Below are positions 18,777 to 26,909 of a stretch of 46,622 nucleotides of DNA, one piece after another. The stretch comes from Alphaproteobacteria bacterium (GTDB lineage Bacteria > Pseudomonadota > Alphaproteobacteria > SP197): positions 1 through 46,622 of the forward strand of contig JANQGO010000170.1 in assembly GCA_028277285.1 (NCBI GenBank), in the 5' to 3' direction. Positions within the stretch are counted from its first letter, which is position 1. Each line of letters starts with the position of its first letter. The notes below the pieces were generated by a model. That model did not search any database and had not been told where the DNA came from. It saw only the letters and a program-made list of their open reading frames with translations. The position numbers were made by a program, and so were the translations under genes.

Positions 18777-19589
18777 GTGCGTACGTTGTTGACAGCCTTG
18801 ACGCTGGCCCTGGCGGCGACAGGATCGGCGCGCGCCAGCGATCAGACGACCACCATTCGCGACATGCAGACCGCGTGCGGCGGTGTCTTCGCGGTCGCCG
18901 ATACCGATGGCGACGGCTGGGTGACGCGGGCCGAGGCGGAACTGTCGCTGATGGAGAGTTTCCTGCTTTCGGACGGTAACGCGGACGGTGTCGTGACCCG
19001 CGAGGAGTTCACCTTGTGCCGGGTCGGTTCGGGCGCCGTCACGGTGACGCGCACCTCGACCGTGCTGCGCGCCGACGATGTCTTCTTCACCGTCGACACC
19101 GACAACGATCAGCAGGTCTCCCGCGAGGAGTGGTTCGCCGCCATCGAAGCGCGCTACACCAGCATCGATTCCGCCGGCCAGCCGATCGCCGTTACCACCT
19201 ATCGTACGGCAACCGCCGACATCGCCGGCAGCTCCGACGCGCTCGATCAGAATGGCGATGGGTACGTGTCGCTGGAGGAAGTGTCCAACGATGCCGCGCG
19301 CGTGTTCGCGACACTGGACGCCAACGGCAACCGCCAACTAAGCCCGGCCGAGTTCACCGCGTTTCGCGTCCACACCACCGCCTCGACCGAGGAGGAGGCG
19401 CGCGAGCAGGGCGTTCATGACCTCGCCGAATCTTGGGCCGGCCTCGACGCCGACGGCGACGAGACCCTGACCTTCGACGAATACCGCGCCTATGGCGAGA
19501 TCCAGTTCCAGGCCGCCGCCGAGCAGGCGGGGTCGGACCCGGAGGTCGCGGTGCCGCTCAGCGCCTTCACCGGCGAAACCGACGGGTGA
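18777..19589 (+). CDS. Secreted protein with six EF-hand calcium-binding loops
   Basis: A 270-residue exported protein. The N-terminal LLTALTLALAATGSARA is a Sec signal peptide, probably cut after residue 20. Six 12-residue loops match the EF-hand rule with Asp at position 1 and Glu at position 12: 42-53, 66-77, 107-118, 157-168, 181-192 and 224-235. Loops 1 and 4 are the most canonical (DTDGDGWVTRAE, DQNGDGYVSLEE). Loops 1-2 and 4-5 are each 24 residues apart, an unusually tight pairing. The protein very likely binds several calcium ions in the periplasm or outside the cell; its role is unknown. The start is GTG with GAGG upstream. The location between dnaKJ and dapB gives no functional clue. 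Confidence 0.88.
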   Translation: MRTLLTALTLALAATGSARASDQTTTIRDMQTACGGVFAVADTDGDGWVTRAEAELSLMESFLLSDGNADGVVTREEFTLCRVGSGAVTVTRTSTVLRADDVFFTVDTDNDQQVSREEWFAAIEARYTSIDSAGQPIAVTTYRTATADIAGSSDALDQNGDGYVSLEEVSNDAARVFATLDANGNRQLSPAEFTAFRVHTTASTEEEAREQGVHDLAESWAGLDADGDETLTFDEYRAYGEIQFQAAAEQAGSDPEVAVPLSAFTGETDG

Positions 19590-19620
19590 CGCCGGCGCCG
19601 TCAGGCGCTAAACATCAGGC

Positions 19621-20427
19621 ATGACAGTTCAGGTCGGCATCGCCGGTTGTGGCGGACGTATGGGTCGAACGCTGATCGAAGCGGTCGGCCAAGCGTCCGG
19701 CATGGCGGTCGCGGGCGGATCGGAACGACCCGAAAGCGACTTGATCGGACGCGATGTCGGCACGATCGCCGGCCTGGAGCCCGTCGGGATCGAGGCGACC
19801 GGCGACCCCGCCGTGCTGTTCGGCGTGTCGGATGTCGTCATCGACTTCACCACGCCGTCGCTGACCTTGAGCCACCTGGACCTCGCGCGCTCGACCGGCA
19901 CGGCGCTGGTCATCGGCACGACCGGCCTTGACGATGTCGGCCGCGCGGCCATGGTCGCCGCCGGCGATGACGCGGCCATCGTGTTCGGCGCAAACATGAG
20001 CCTGGGCGTCAACCTGCTGCTGGGCCTGACGCGCCAGGTCGCGGCGGCGCTGGATGACGACTTCGATATCGAGGTCGTCGAAATGCACCACCGACACAAG
20101 AAGGACGCGCCGTCCGGGACGGCTCTGGCGCTGGCCGAGGCTGCGGCCGAGGGCCGTGGCGTCGCGCTATCCGATGTCGCCGACCGTGGCCGCGACGGAC
20201 TGACCGGCGCGCGCCAGCGCGGCGCCATCGGCCTGGCGGCGTTGCGCGGCGGCGACGTGGTGGGCGACCACACGGTGATCTTCGCCGCCGACGGCGAGCG
20301 CATCGAGATCGGCCACCGCGCGTCCAGCCGCGAGATCTACGCCCGCGGCGCGCTCAAGGCGGCGGCCTGGGCCGCCGGCCGCGAACCCGGTTTCTATGGC
20401 ATGGCGGACGTTCTGGGCCTCACCTGA
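19621..20427 (+). CDS. dapB: 4-hydroxy-tetrahydrodipicolinate reductase
   Basis: DapB reduces hydroxy-tetrahydrodipicolinate with NAD(P)H in the diaminopimelate/lysine pathway, supplying lysine and the peptidoglycan cross-link residue. At 268 residues it is full length. The Rossmann motif GIAGCGGRMG is at 6-15. The catalytic/substrate segment HHRHKKDAPSGTA is at 156-168, and GDHTVIFAADGERIEIGHRA in the C-terminal half is also typical. It lies 31 bp after the EF-hand gene on the same strand. Proximity to dnaKJ is common in alphaproteobacteria. Confidence 0.97.
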   Translation: MTVQVGIAGCGGRMGRTLIEAVGQASGMAVAGGSERPESDLIGRDVGTIAGLEPVGIEATGDPAVLFGVSDVVIDFTTPSLTLSHLDLARSTGTALVIGTTGLDDVGRAAMVAAGDDAAIVFGANMSLGVNLLLGLTRQVAAALDDDFDIEVVEMHHRHKKDAPSGTALALAEAAAEGRGVALSDVADRGRDGLTGARQRGAIGLAALRGGDVVGDHTVIFAADGERIEIGHRASSREIYARGALKAAAWAAGREPGFYGMADVLGLT

Positions 20428-20484
20428 TAGATTCCTCGCTCGTGGTCGCGCAACGGTGCGCGAGCCGGGATCGAGGAGAAACCC

Positions 20485-20634
20485 ATGAACGTTGTTGTTA
20501 TCTCGCCGGTGATTTCGCTGGTTGCCGGGATTGCCATCCTGATCTTCCCGCGTCTCTTGAACTATATCGTCGCGGCCTATCTGATCATCGCGGGTATCCT
20601 GGGCCTGGCCGGCGGCATGTCGGCGGGGGGTTAG
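20485..20634 (+). CDS. DUF3096-like membrane microprotein (49 aa)
   Basis: A 49-residue protein starting MNVVVISPVISLVAGIAIL and containing IFPRLLNYIVAAYLIIAGILG. It has two closely spaced hydrophobic segments joined by FPRLLNY, the pattern I associate with the DUF3096 family of tiny inner-membrane proteins. A strong ribosome site, GAGGAG, lies 6-11 bases before the ATG, and codon choice is typical of its neighbours, so translation is likely. It follows dapB by 57 bp. Its TAG stop overlaps by two bases the TAA stop of the convergent DMT transporter gene. The function of this family is unknown. Confidence 0.82.
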   Translation: MNVVVISPVISLVAGIAILIFPRLLNYIVAAYLIIAGILGLAGGMSAGG

Positions 20635-21542
20635 ATCGTGTGGCTGGCGCGACGGTTGACGATGTAGGCGCCGATCAGGATTAGCATCAGGCCCAGCAGC
20701 GCGCTCCATGGCAGACGCTCGTCCAGCACCAGGGCCCCGATGACGACCGCGACGATGGGCGCCACATAGGCGACCAGCGAAGCACGCGTCGCGCCGACGC
20801 GCACCAGCAGCCGGTAGAACAGAAAACCGGGCAGAGCGCTGCCGAAAAGCCCGATGATGACCAGGCAGCCCAGCGCCGTACCGCTGGGCGACAGCGTCCA
20901 CGGTTGATCGACGATAAGACTGAGCGGGACCAGCAACGCGACGGCGGCGAGCTGGGATGCGGTCACGATGACCATGGGTCCGATCATGCTGATGCGCCGG
21001 CCGATAATGTTGGCCGCACCGATACTGATTGCGCCGGCAAAGGTCGCGATCTGGCCAAGCAGGTGGTTGCCGAAATCGAACAGGGCCGCCGGCCCGATGA
21101 TCGCGATGACACCCGTGAACCCGATCAGGACACCGGTGAAACCCATCGGGGTGAAGCGCTCATCCTGAAAGAAGAGGTGCGCCAGGACAAATGTGACGAT
21201 CGGCACGAAGCCGATGATGATGCCGGCCAGGCCGGATTCAATGTGAAGCTGCCCCCACGACACCAGCACCATGGGAAGCACCAGGCTGGCGAAACCGAGG
21301 GCCGTGATCCACCACCATATGGGCCCCCATGGCGGCAGTCTGAGCCCCATCAGCCGCAGCACCGACCAAAGCGCCAGAAACGAGATGACCGATCTCGCGG
21401 CCGTCAGCGTAACCGGCGGAACCTCTGTTACCGCGATGTTGATGAACAGAAACGATCCGCCAAAGCCGGTGGCGCATATCAGAGCAAAAGCGGCATCCGC
21501 CCAAGTCATCCGGCGTATGCGTGGTAAATCGCTGCGACTCAA
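20631..21542 (-). CDS. DMT-superfamily (EamA) transporter
   Basis: A 303-residue inner-membrane protein with about ten hydrophobic helices arranged as two EamA repeats, the drug/metabolite transporter layout. The first repeat includes ALICATGFGGSFLFINIAV and LTAARSVISFLAL; the second begins around FAGAISIGAANIIGRR and ends PWSALLGLMLILIGAYIV. Such proteins usually export amino acids or other metabolites; the substrate is not evident here. The start region (MSRSDLPRIRRMTWADAAF) offers an alternative Met at residue 12. It is convergent with the DUF3096 gene, the two stops overlapping. Confidence 0.9.
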   Translation of the reverse strand: MSRSDLPRIRRMTWADAAFALICATGFGGSFLFINIAVTEVPPVTLTAARSVISFLALWSVLRLMGLRLPPWGPIWWWITALGFASLVLPMVLVSWGQLHIESGLAGIIIGFVPIVTFVLAHLFFQDERFTPMGFTGVLIGFTGVIAIIGPAALFDFGNHLLGQIATFAGAISIGAANIIGRRISMIGPMVIVTASQLAAVALLVPLSLIVDQPWTLSPSGTALGCLVIIGLFGSALPGFLFYRLLVRVGATRASLVAYVAPIVAVVIGALVLDERLPWSALLGLMLILIGAYIVNRRASHTI

Positions 21543-21798
21543 TACCGGTTATCCCATCCGTCGCGCTCTGCTCGGCCTCGTCAGAATCCAGTGCTTTTCG
21601 TGCATCAAGGCATCAACCGATCGGCTTGGGCCGAGGGCAGGTTGACGAAAATTATCTAAACGTTTGGTGGACTATAGCGGCTGCTGACGCGAACTAAATG
21701 ACCCCAATCACAACTTTGCAATTGTCGGGAAACACAACCTTTAATTCAATGCCAATTCACTTTTTCCCGCAAAATGCGGTGGATGAATTCGACTGAAT
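21543..21798. other. AT-richer non-coding gap between DMT transporter and DUF2244 genes
   Basis: 256 bp with no supportable gene and visibly more A/T than its surroundings in the right half. It contains a small hairpin TCGGC-TTGG-GCCGA near the left, CCGCA-AAA-TGCGG near 21770, and a direct repeat TGAATT-CGAC-TGAATT next to the DUF2244 stop. It probably holds the promoter of the DMT gene and the 3' end of the DUF2244 transcript. Confidence 0.4.
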
Positions 21799-22317
21799 TT
21801 AAGTCGCGGTCTGCCAGCTTTTTGTCGTTGGATTGCGCCAGTCTTCAATCGCCCGGCGCAAGGCCTGGGCGACTTCCAGACGCTCGTCAGCGGTCAGGAA
21901 ACTGCCGATTGTGATGGTGCGCCCGTGGGACGATAGCTGGAGCTTGCTGTCGTGTTCCGGCGGGTCGTCCATGTTGACGCGCACCCAATGGGGCTGGAAC
22001 TGCCAGGACTTCACCGGTCGATGCGGCACGGACCGCGTCACGGTGAGGGTCTCCTCGTCCAAGCGAACGGATTCGACCATGCGGCCGCTTCGGTAGTTCA
22101 GGTGGAAGGCGCCCCAGACCAGAAACACCTCCAGCCCGCAGAACCCGGCCACGGGCCATGCGCCCAGTGTGGCGAAGGCCAGACCAAGACCGCCCAGGGC
22201 AACGACGAGAACCGCCATCAAGAGCCAGAAACCGCGGCGCGAGAGCGAGCGGTTCGGTGTCAGCACCGCGTCGAAATAGTAACGGCGCGCGGTGTCCGTG
22301 GCGTCGGGTGTCGTCAT
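21799..22317 (-). CDS. DUF2244 membrane protein
   Basis: A 172-residue protein of the DUF2244 family. A short N-terminal segment ends YFDAVLTPNRSLSRRGF, followed by two transmembrane helices (about 31-68, WLLMAVLVVALGGLGLAFAT and AGFCGLEVFLVWGAFHL). The cytoplasmic beta-rich domain has the family signature GRMVESVRLDEETLTVTRS and WVRVNM. Function unknown. It is divergent from nth with about 120 bp between starts. A DUF2244/nth pairing is frequent in alphaproteobacteria, though no functional link is known. Confidence 0.88.
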   Translation of the reverse strand: MTTPDATDTARRYYFDAVLTPNRSLSRRGFWLLMAVLVVALGGLGLAFATLGAWPVAGFCGLEVFLVWGAFHLNYRSGRMVESVRLDEETLTVTRSVPHRPVKSWQFQPHWVRVNMDDPPEHDSKLQLSSHGRTITIGSFLTADERLEVAQALRRAIEDWRNPTTKSWQTAT

Positions 22318-22435
22318 GACGGCGGATTATAGAGCGGCGCGATCCGACCTCAAAATCAACCTTGACCGACGATATACCGTAATCTGCTTTTGCTGCCGCG
22401 TCGGCGATTCCAAACGGGCACGGATCTCATCTAGG

Positions 22436-23212
22436 ATGGCCGCCATGAAGAAGGCCGATATCGACTGCTTTTTTGCCGAGCTGGAGCGGGTCATTCCGGC
22501 GCCGAAGACGGAGCTGGAATACGACAACGTCTTCACGCTGCTGGTCGCCGTCGTGTTGTCGGCCCAGGCCACGGACAAGAGCGTGAACGAAGCGACGCCC
22601 GCCTTGTTCGCCAAGGCCTCGACACCGGAGGCCATGGTCGCGCTTGGCGAAGACGCCGTGCGCGAGCACATCAAGACCATCGGCCTGTTCAATTCCAAGG
22701 CCAAGAATGTCATCGCGCTATCGCAGAAACTGATCGACGAGCACGGCAGCGAGGTGCCGCGTGACCGGGATCTCTTGCAGGCGCTGCCCGGCGTCGGGCG
22801 CAAGACCGCGAGCGTGGTCATGAACGAGGCGTTCGGCGAACCGACGATCGCCGTCGATACACACGTCTTCCGGGTCTCCAACCGCACCGGCCTGGCGCCC
22901 GGCAAGACGCCGCTGGCGGTCGAGCAGAAGCTGGAAAAGGTCGTCCCCGACCGCTGGAAACCATCAGCCCATCACTGGCTGATCCTGCACGGGCGCTATA
23001 CCTGCCTTGCCCGGAAACCGAAGTGCTGGGATTGCGTCGTGAAGACCTGCTGTCCGTACAAGGACAAGACGCCTGATCCGGCGGACGAACCGGTGAAACC
23101 GAAAGGCCGCAAGCTGGCGCCCCCGTCGACGGGTCGGCCGAAGAAAGCCGCGAAAAAGACCGTTAAGAGAAAGGCCAAGAAAGGGCGAGGGGTTAACCGG
23201 CGGCCGGTTTGA
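22436..23212 (+). CDS. nth: Endonuclease III (DNA glycosylase/AP lyase)
   Basis: Endonuclease III removes oxidised pyrimidines and cleaves the DNA backbone in base-excision repair. With ATG 22436 as start the protein has 258 residues; ATG 22445 is equally possible with AGGA upstream, and the frame is open further back to 22292. The helix-hairpin-helix LPGVGRKTA carries catalytic K123 and is followed by VDTHVFRV with D141. The iron-sulfur cluster ligands C190, C197, C200 and C206 keep the C-x6-C-x2-C-x5-C spacing. Beyond residue 211 is a ~48-residue Pro/Lys/Arg-rich tail absent from E. coli Nth, possibly a non-specific DNA-binding extension. Its 3' end overlaps that of a convergent lipoprotein gene by 20 bp. 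Confidence 0.96.
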   Translation: MAAMKKADIDCFFAELERVIPAPKTELEYDNVFTLLVAVVLSAQATDKSVNEATPALFAKASTPEAMVALGEDAVREHIKTIGLFNSKAKNVIALSQKLIDEHGSEVPRDRDLLQALPGVGRKTASVVMNEAFGEPTIAVDTHVFRVSNRTGLAPGKTPLAVEQKLEKVVPDRWKPSAHHWLILHGRYTCLARKPKCWDCVVKTCCPYKDKTPDPADEPVKPKGRKLAPPSTGRPKKAAKKTVKRKAKKGRGVNRRPV

Positions 23213-23564
23213 TGATGGTGCGGAAGCAGGCATCGCGAGAGCGTTCGTCGGTCCCCTGGCTCTGCACGTCGACATAGGTCACGCCTTCGCCTTCATAAAG
23301 GAAGACATCGACGTAGCAGTTGGCGCCGCGATAGCGCCACATGGCCGCGCCGTCCTCGCTCCAGATGAACTCCGGTTCGCCCAGCATGGTGAGGACTTCC
23401 GTATCGGCCTTGTGCAGCAATTGGTCTGGGCCAACGCTGTCGTCGGCCGGCGACTGGATCGAGGCAGCCGGTTCGATCTCGGGCGTGTCGGTCGTCCCGG
23501 CGGACTTGTTGGCCGCGCAAGCGGCGACGGTCAGGCACAGAACGAGGATAGCGAACCGTGTCAC
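23193..23564 (-). CDS. Small lipoprotein, hypothetical
   Basis: A 123-residue protein starting at GTG 23562-23564. The signal peptide TRFAILVLCLTVAAC has a clear lipobox (VAAC), so it is probably lipidated and membrane-anchored. The mature part has a Thr/Glu/Pro linker and a compact domain with LLHKADTEVLTMLGEPEFIW, MWRYRGANCYVDVFLYEG and two Cys that could pair. The LLGEPxxxxxEG-like pattern and MWRY resemble SmpA/OmlA-type small folds, but I cannot assign it with confidence. Its start overlaps the stop of the EI24 gene by 4 bp (GTGA), so the two are coupled. It ends inside the 3' end of nth on the other strand. Confidence 0.75.
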   Translation of the reverse strand: MTRFAILVLCLTVAACAANKSAGTTDTPEIEPAASIQSPADDSVGPDQLLHKADTEVLTMLGEPEFIWSEDGAAMWRYRGANCYVDVFLYEGEGVTYVDVQSQGTDERSRDACFRTIIKPAAG

Positions 23565-24268
23565 GTCTTCCGTACCGCGCCGGCGCGCCGCTGCACGTCG
23601 TGATAGATGTGGGTCATGAAACACGCCGCCAGAACCGGCGCGGCCAGGTTCAGGATCGGCACAGAGAAGGCGAGCGTGATCAATGCGCCGGCGATCACCA
23701 GGCGCAGCCGGTTGGCGCCGCGCCATGCCCGGACCTCGGCCGGCGGCAGGCGGCGGAAGCCGACCGCCTCGGCGTATTCCCGGCCGAACAGGTAGCCGTT
23801 CAAGAGGTAGAAGACGATGATGTTGACGACCGGAATGAAGTAGAACGGGATGGCGACGATGTTCCACAGAACCAGCGCGCCGGTGAAGCGCAGCATGGCG
23901 GAGATGTCTGTCGCGATGGTCGACCCCTTGGCCGGCCCCGCCTCGGGGTAACGCCTCTCTTCGACCGCGCCGATGATGCGGTCCAGATAGAACGCCGCGA
24001 CGTTCTGGGCGATGACCGCGAAGGCCAGCCACATCAAGAGGATGTAGCCGACGCCATAGAGCAGCCAGACCAGCGCGTTGACCAGTCCGCCGAAGAACCC
24101 GGGATCGTTGGAGACCCAGCGTTCGGCATCCAGGCTCGCCACGCCCCATGCCAAGAGGCCGCCCAGGATGATGAAGATCAGGAGCGTCCAGCCGACGACG
24201 TGCCACAGCACGTTGCGCACGCGGGCGATGCGCAAATCGTCGAATGCCTTGGTCAGCGCCGTCATCAT
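23561..24268 (-). CDS. EI24/CysZ-like integral membrane protein
   Basis: A 235-residue multi-helix membrane protein of the EI24 family. It contains family landmarks: NVLWHVVGWTLLIFIILG, PFYFIPVVNIIVFYLLNGYL, and FGREYAEAVGFRRL, which is close to the CysZ GxEY motif. CysZ proteins take up sulfate in enterobacteria, but many alphaproteobacterial EI24 proteins are uncharacterised. No cysteine genes are adjacent. It overlaps the amidase stop upstream (ATGA) and the lipoprotein start downstream (GTGA), forming a tightly coupled three-gene operon. Confidence 0.88.
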   Translation of the reverse strand: MMTALTKAFDDLRIARVRNVLWHVVGWTLLIFIILGGLLAWGVASLDAERWVSNDPGFFGGLVNALVWLLYGVGYILLMWLAFAVIAQNVAAFYLDRIIGAVEERRYPEAGPAKGSTIATDISAMLRFTGALVLWNIVAIPFYFIPVVNIIVFYLLNGYLFGREYAEAVGFRRLPPAEVRAWRGANRLRLVIAGALITLAFSVPILNLAAPVLAACFMTHIYHDVQRRAGAVRKT

Positions 24269-25740
24269 GCGACATGTCTCCCGTCATCCGGTCCAGGCTC
24301 CGCGCCCCGCTCGCCGCGCGGATCGATCGGCACCTGACCGGCCAGGCCGTAGAGGTGCTCGGCCGCGGCGGCCCAACCCAAGAGCCGGCCGTCACTGTGC
24401 GGCGGACCGACGATCTGCAGCCCGACCGGCAGGCCGGCTTTGGTGAAGCCGCAGTTGATCGAGATCGCCGGGCAGGAGGTCAATGTGATGACCGAGGTGA
24501 TCATGATCCACTCGACATAATTGTCGAAGCGCCGGCCGTTCAGCTCGGGCAGATAGCGCATGTCGAGCGGCAGCGCCGGGACGATGGTCGACGGCAGGGC
24601 AAGCGCGTCGTGATCGCGGAAAAAGGCGAGCATGCGGTGGAACAGGGCGCCGCGGATGCGGTGGGCGTGGCTGATCTCCTCGCGGGTCAGCGCGCGGCCT
24701 TTCTCGATGTTCCAGATGTTCTCCGGCTTGAACTTGTCGCGGTGGACGTCGATTTCGTGCTCGTGCCCGTTGATAAAGCCGAGCGCCCGGAAGGTCTGAA
24801 ACGATTCCGGCGCGTCGGAAAAGTCGATCGCGGCGTCGGAGACCTCCGATCCCAGTTCGGCGAACCGTTCTGTCGCCTGGCGGCACAGGGCATCGACCTC
24901 CGGATCGACGGTCGTGATGCCGAGGTCCGATGAATAACCGATACGTTTGGGGGCGCTGCCCTCGGACAGTGCCTTCAAGACCTGATCGACATAGGACGTC
25001 GTGGGCGCCGCGCGCGACAGCGGGTCTTCCTCGTGGATGCCGGTCATGGCATCGAGCATGAGGGCGGTATCCGGCACGTTGCGCGCCATGGGCCCGGCGA
25101 CCGGCTGGTCGGCGAACGGGTAGGGATCGGGACCCTTGGCGACGATGCCGGGCGTCGTGCGGTAGCCGACGATGCCGCAGAAGCTGGCTGGGATTCGTAG
25201 GCTGCCGCCCAGGTCCGACCCGGTGGCGATCCACACCTGGCCGGCCGCCAGCGCGGCGCCGGAACCGCCGGACGAACCGCCCGGCGTATGGCCGAGATCC
25301 CAGGGATTGGCGGCCGCGCCCAGAACGCTGTTGAAGCTTTGGCCGCCGGCGCCGAACTCCGGCACGTTGGATTTGCCCATGGTGATGGCGCCGCGTTCCT
25401 CGAGCCGCTCGACCATGATGTCGGAGCGCTCAGGGATGTTGTCGGCGTAGATCGGCGAGCCATAGGTCGTCCGGACACCCGCCACGTCGTCCAGCTCCTT
25501 GACCGCCATGGGCAGGCCATGAAGCGCGCCGGGGCCCTTATAGGCCGGGCGCTCGCCCGCCATGATCGCCTTGGCATGGTCGCGCGCGCGGTCCAGGCAA
25601 AGCGTCGGCATGGCGTTCATGGCGCCGTCGGTGGCATCAATACGCGCCGCCGACGCCTCTACCATGTCGAGCGGCGAGACCTCGCCTTTCGCCAAAAGGT
25701 CGACGGCCTGACGTGCCGTCAGACGGTAAAGATCGGTCAT
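24265..25740 (-). CDS. Amidase-signature-family hydrolase
   Basis: A 491-residue amidase. The Ser-cisSer-Lys catalytic triad is complete: K81 in GLPMAVKELDD, cis-Ser S156 in PGGSSGGSGAA and nucleophile S180 in GSDLGGSLRIPA. The spacing is the same as in GatA. It lacks obvious GatB/GatC neighbours, so it is more likely a stand-alone amidase acting on small amides than the tRNA amidotransferase subunit. The start at ATG 25738-25740 suits the family N-terminus (LYRLTARQAVDLLAKGEVSP); a longer frame reaches 25821. Its stop overlaps the EI24 start by 4 bp. It is divergent from the adenosine-kinase-like gene with 138 bp between. Confidence 0.93.
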   Translation of the reverse strand: MTDLYRLTARQAVDLLAKGEVSPLDMVEASAARIDATDGAMNAMPTLCLDRARDHAKAIMAGERPAYKGPGALHGLPMAVKELDDVAGVRTTYGSPIYADNIPERSDIMVERLEERGAITMGKSNVPEFGAGGQSFNSVLGAAANPWDLGHTPGGSSGGSGAALAAGQVWIATGSDLGGSLRIPASFCGIVGYRTTPGIVAKGPDPYPFADQPVAGPMARNVPDTALMLDAMTGIHEEDPLSRAAPTTSYVDQVLKALSEGSAPKRIGYSSDLGITTVDPEVDALCRQATERFAELGSEVSDAAIDFSDAPESFQTFRALGFINGHEHEIDVHRDKFKPENIWNIEKGRALTREEISHAHRIRGALFHRMLAFFRDHDALALPSTIVPALPLDMRYLPELNGRRFDNYVEWIMITSVITLTSCPAISINCGFTKAGLPVGLQIVGPPHSDGRLLGWAAAAEHLYGLAGQVPIDPRGERGAEPGPDDGRHVA

Positions 25741-25878
25741 GATCGAGGTCCAAGGAATGCGCTGTCGGACATCGGGATCGTTTTCCGCCCGGCCCCGCCA
25801 TGGCAAGGCTGGACGGGTCACGCAGCCGTCCTATACTCCGGCTCCCGCCACGTCCAGACCCGAAAGCGTCTTCATCCC

Positions 25879-26868
25879 ATGAGCGATACGAAATTTGATG
25901 TGCTTGCCGTCGGCAACGCGATCGTCGATGTGCTCGCCGAGGCGAGCGATGCCTTCCTTCAGGAACAGGAACTGGTGAAGGGCGCCATGCGGCTGATCGA
26001 CGAGGCCGAGGCCGATACGCTCTACGCCGCCATGGGGCCGGGCATCGAGGTCTCCGGCGGGTCGGCCGCCAACACGGCCGCCGGTGTCGCCGCCTTGGGC
26101 GGGCGCGGCGCCTTTGTCGGCCGGGTCCATGACGACAGCCTGGGCAAGGTCTTTGCCCACGATATCCGCGCCCAGGGAGTCAGCTTCGAAAGCGAGACGG
26201 CGACGTCGGGACCGCAGACGGCGCGGTGCCTGGTGCTCGTCACGCCCGATGCGCAGCGGACGCTGAACACCTATCTGGGCGCCTGCGTCGGTCTGCGCGA
26301 GGCCGACATCGAGCCGGCCGAAGTCGCCGCCTCCAAGGTTGTCTACCTCGAGGGTTACCTGTGGGACGCGCCGGAGGGGCCGGCGATCTTCGCCAGCGCG
26401 GCGGAAGCCGCCAAGCAGGCCGGGCGCGAGGTGGCGATGACCCTGTCGGACCCGTTCTGCGTCGACCGGCACCGCGCCGCGTTCCGGGACTTCGTGGTCG
26501 GCTCGGTCGACATCCTGTTCGCCAATGAAGACGAGGTGAAATCGCTCTACGAGGTCGAGACCTTCGACGCCGCCGCCGACCGCGCGGTCGCCGATGTCCA
26601 GGTGGCGGCGCTGACGCGCAGCGAGAAGGGTTCGGTCATCTGCCGGGACGGTGAGCGTCACGCGGTCGATGCGCGTCCGGTCAAGGTGGTCGATACGACG
26701 GGCGCCGGCGACCTCTATGCCGCCGGCTTCCTCTATGGCTACACAGCCGGCGAGGATCTGGCGCGCGCCGGAACCTATGGTTCGATCTGCGCCGGCGAGG
26801 TGATCGGCCACCTGGGCGCGCGGCCTCGCGCCAACTTGAAGGCCCTGATCGCCGAACAACTGGGTTAA
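25879..26868 (+). CDS. PfkB-family kinase, adenosine kinase-like
   Basis: A 329-residue ribokinase-fold enzyme. The N-terminal DVLAVGNAIVDVLAE and the substrate region VSGGSAANTAAGVAALGGRGAFVGRV are typical of the adenosine kinase branch. The C-terminal PfkB signature DTTGAGDLYAAGFLYG starts at residue 272, with catalytic D278. It probably phosphorylates a nucleoside or sugar; adenosine is the usual annotation for this alphaproteobacterial group but is not proven by sequence. The ATG at 25879 gives the family-like N-terminus MSDTKFDVLAVGN. A GST gene follows on the same strand after 41 bp. Confidence 0.9.
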   Translation: MSDTKFDVLAVGNAIVDVLAEASDAFLQEQELVKGAMRLIDEAEADTLYAAMGPGIEVSGGSAANTAAGVAALGGRGAFVGRVHDDSLGKVFAHDIRAQGVSFESETATSGPQTARCLVLVTPDAQRTLNTYLGACVGLREADIEPAEVAASKVVYLEGYLWDAPEGPAIFASAAEAAKQAGREVAMTLSDPFCVDRHRAAFRDFVVGSVDILFANEDEVKSLYEVETFDAAADRAVADVQVAALTRSEKGSVICRDGERHAVDARPVKVVDTTGAGDLYAAGFLYGYTAGEDLARAGTYGSICAGEVIGHLGARPRANLKALIAEQLG

Positions 26869-26909
26869 GCTAGCGATCCACGCCGCGCATCAGAACAGGA
26901 GGTCCGACC

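Noticed and set aside
21765-21798. CCGCA-AAA-TGCGG hairpin as a terminator for the DUF2244 gene
   Set aside because: The stem is only 5 bp, and in the direction of DUF2244 transcription it is followed by A residues, not T residues.
23565-24395. Upstream in-frame extension of the small lipoprotein gene
   Set aside because: It is antisense-like composition across the EI24 gene in another frame; the GTG at 23564 directly precedes a clean lipoprotein signal peptide.
24265-25740. Annotation as GatA of the tRNA amidotransferase
   Set aside because: The catalytic triad alone does not separate GatA from other amidases, and no gatB or gatC is nearby.
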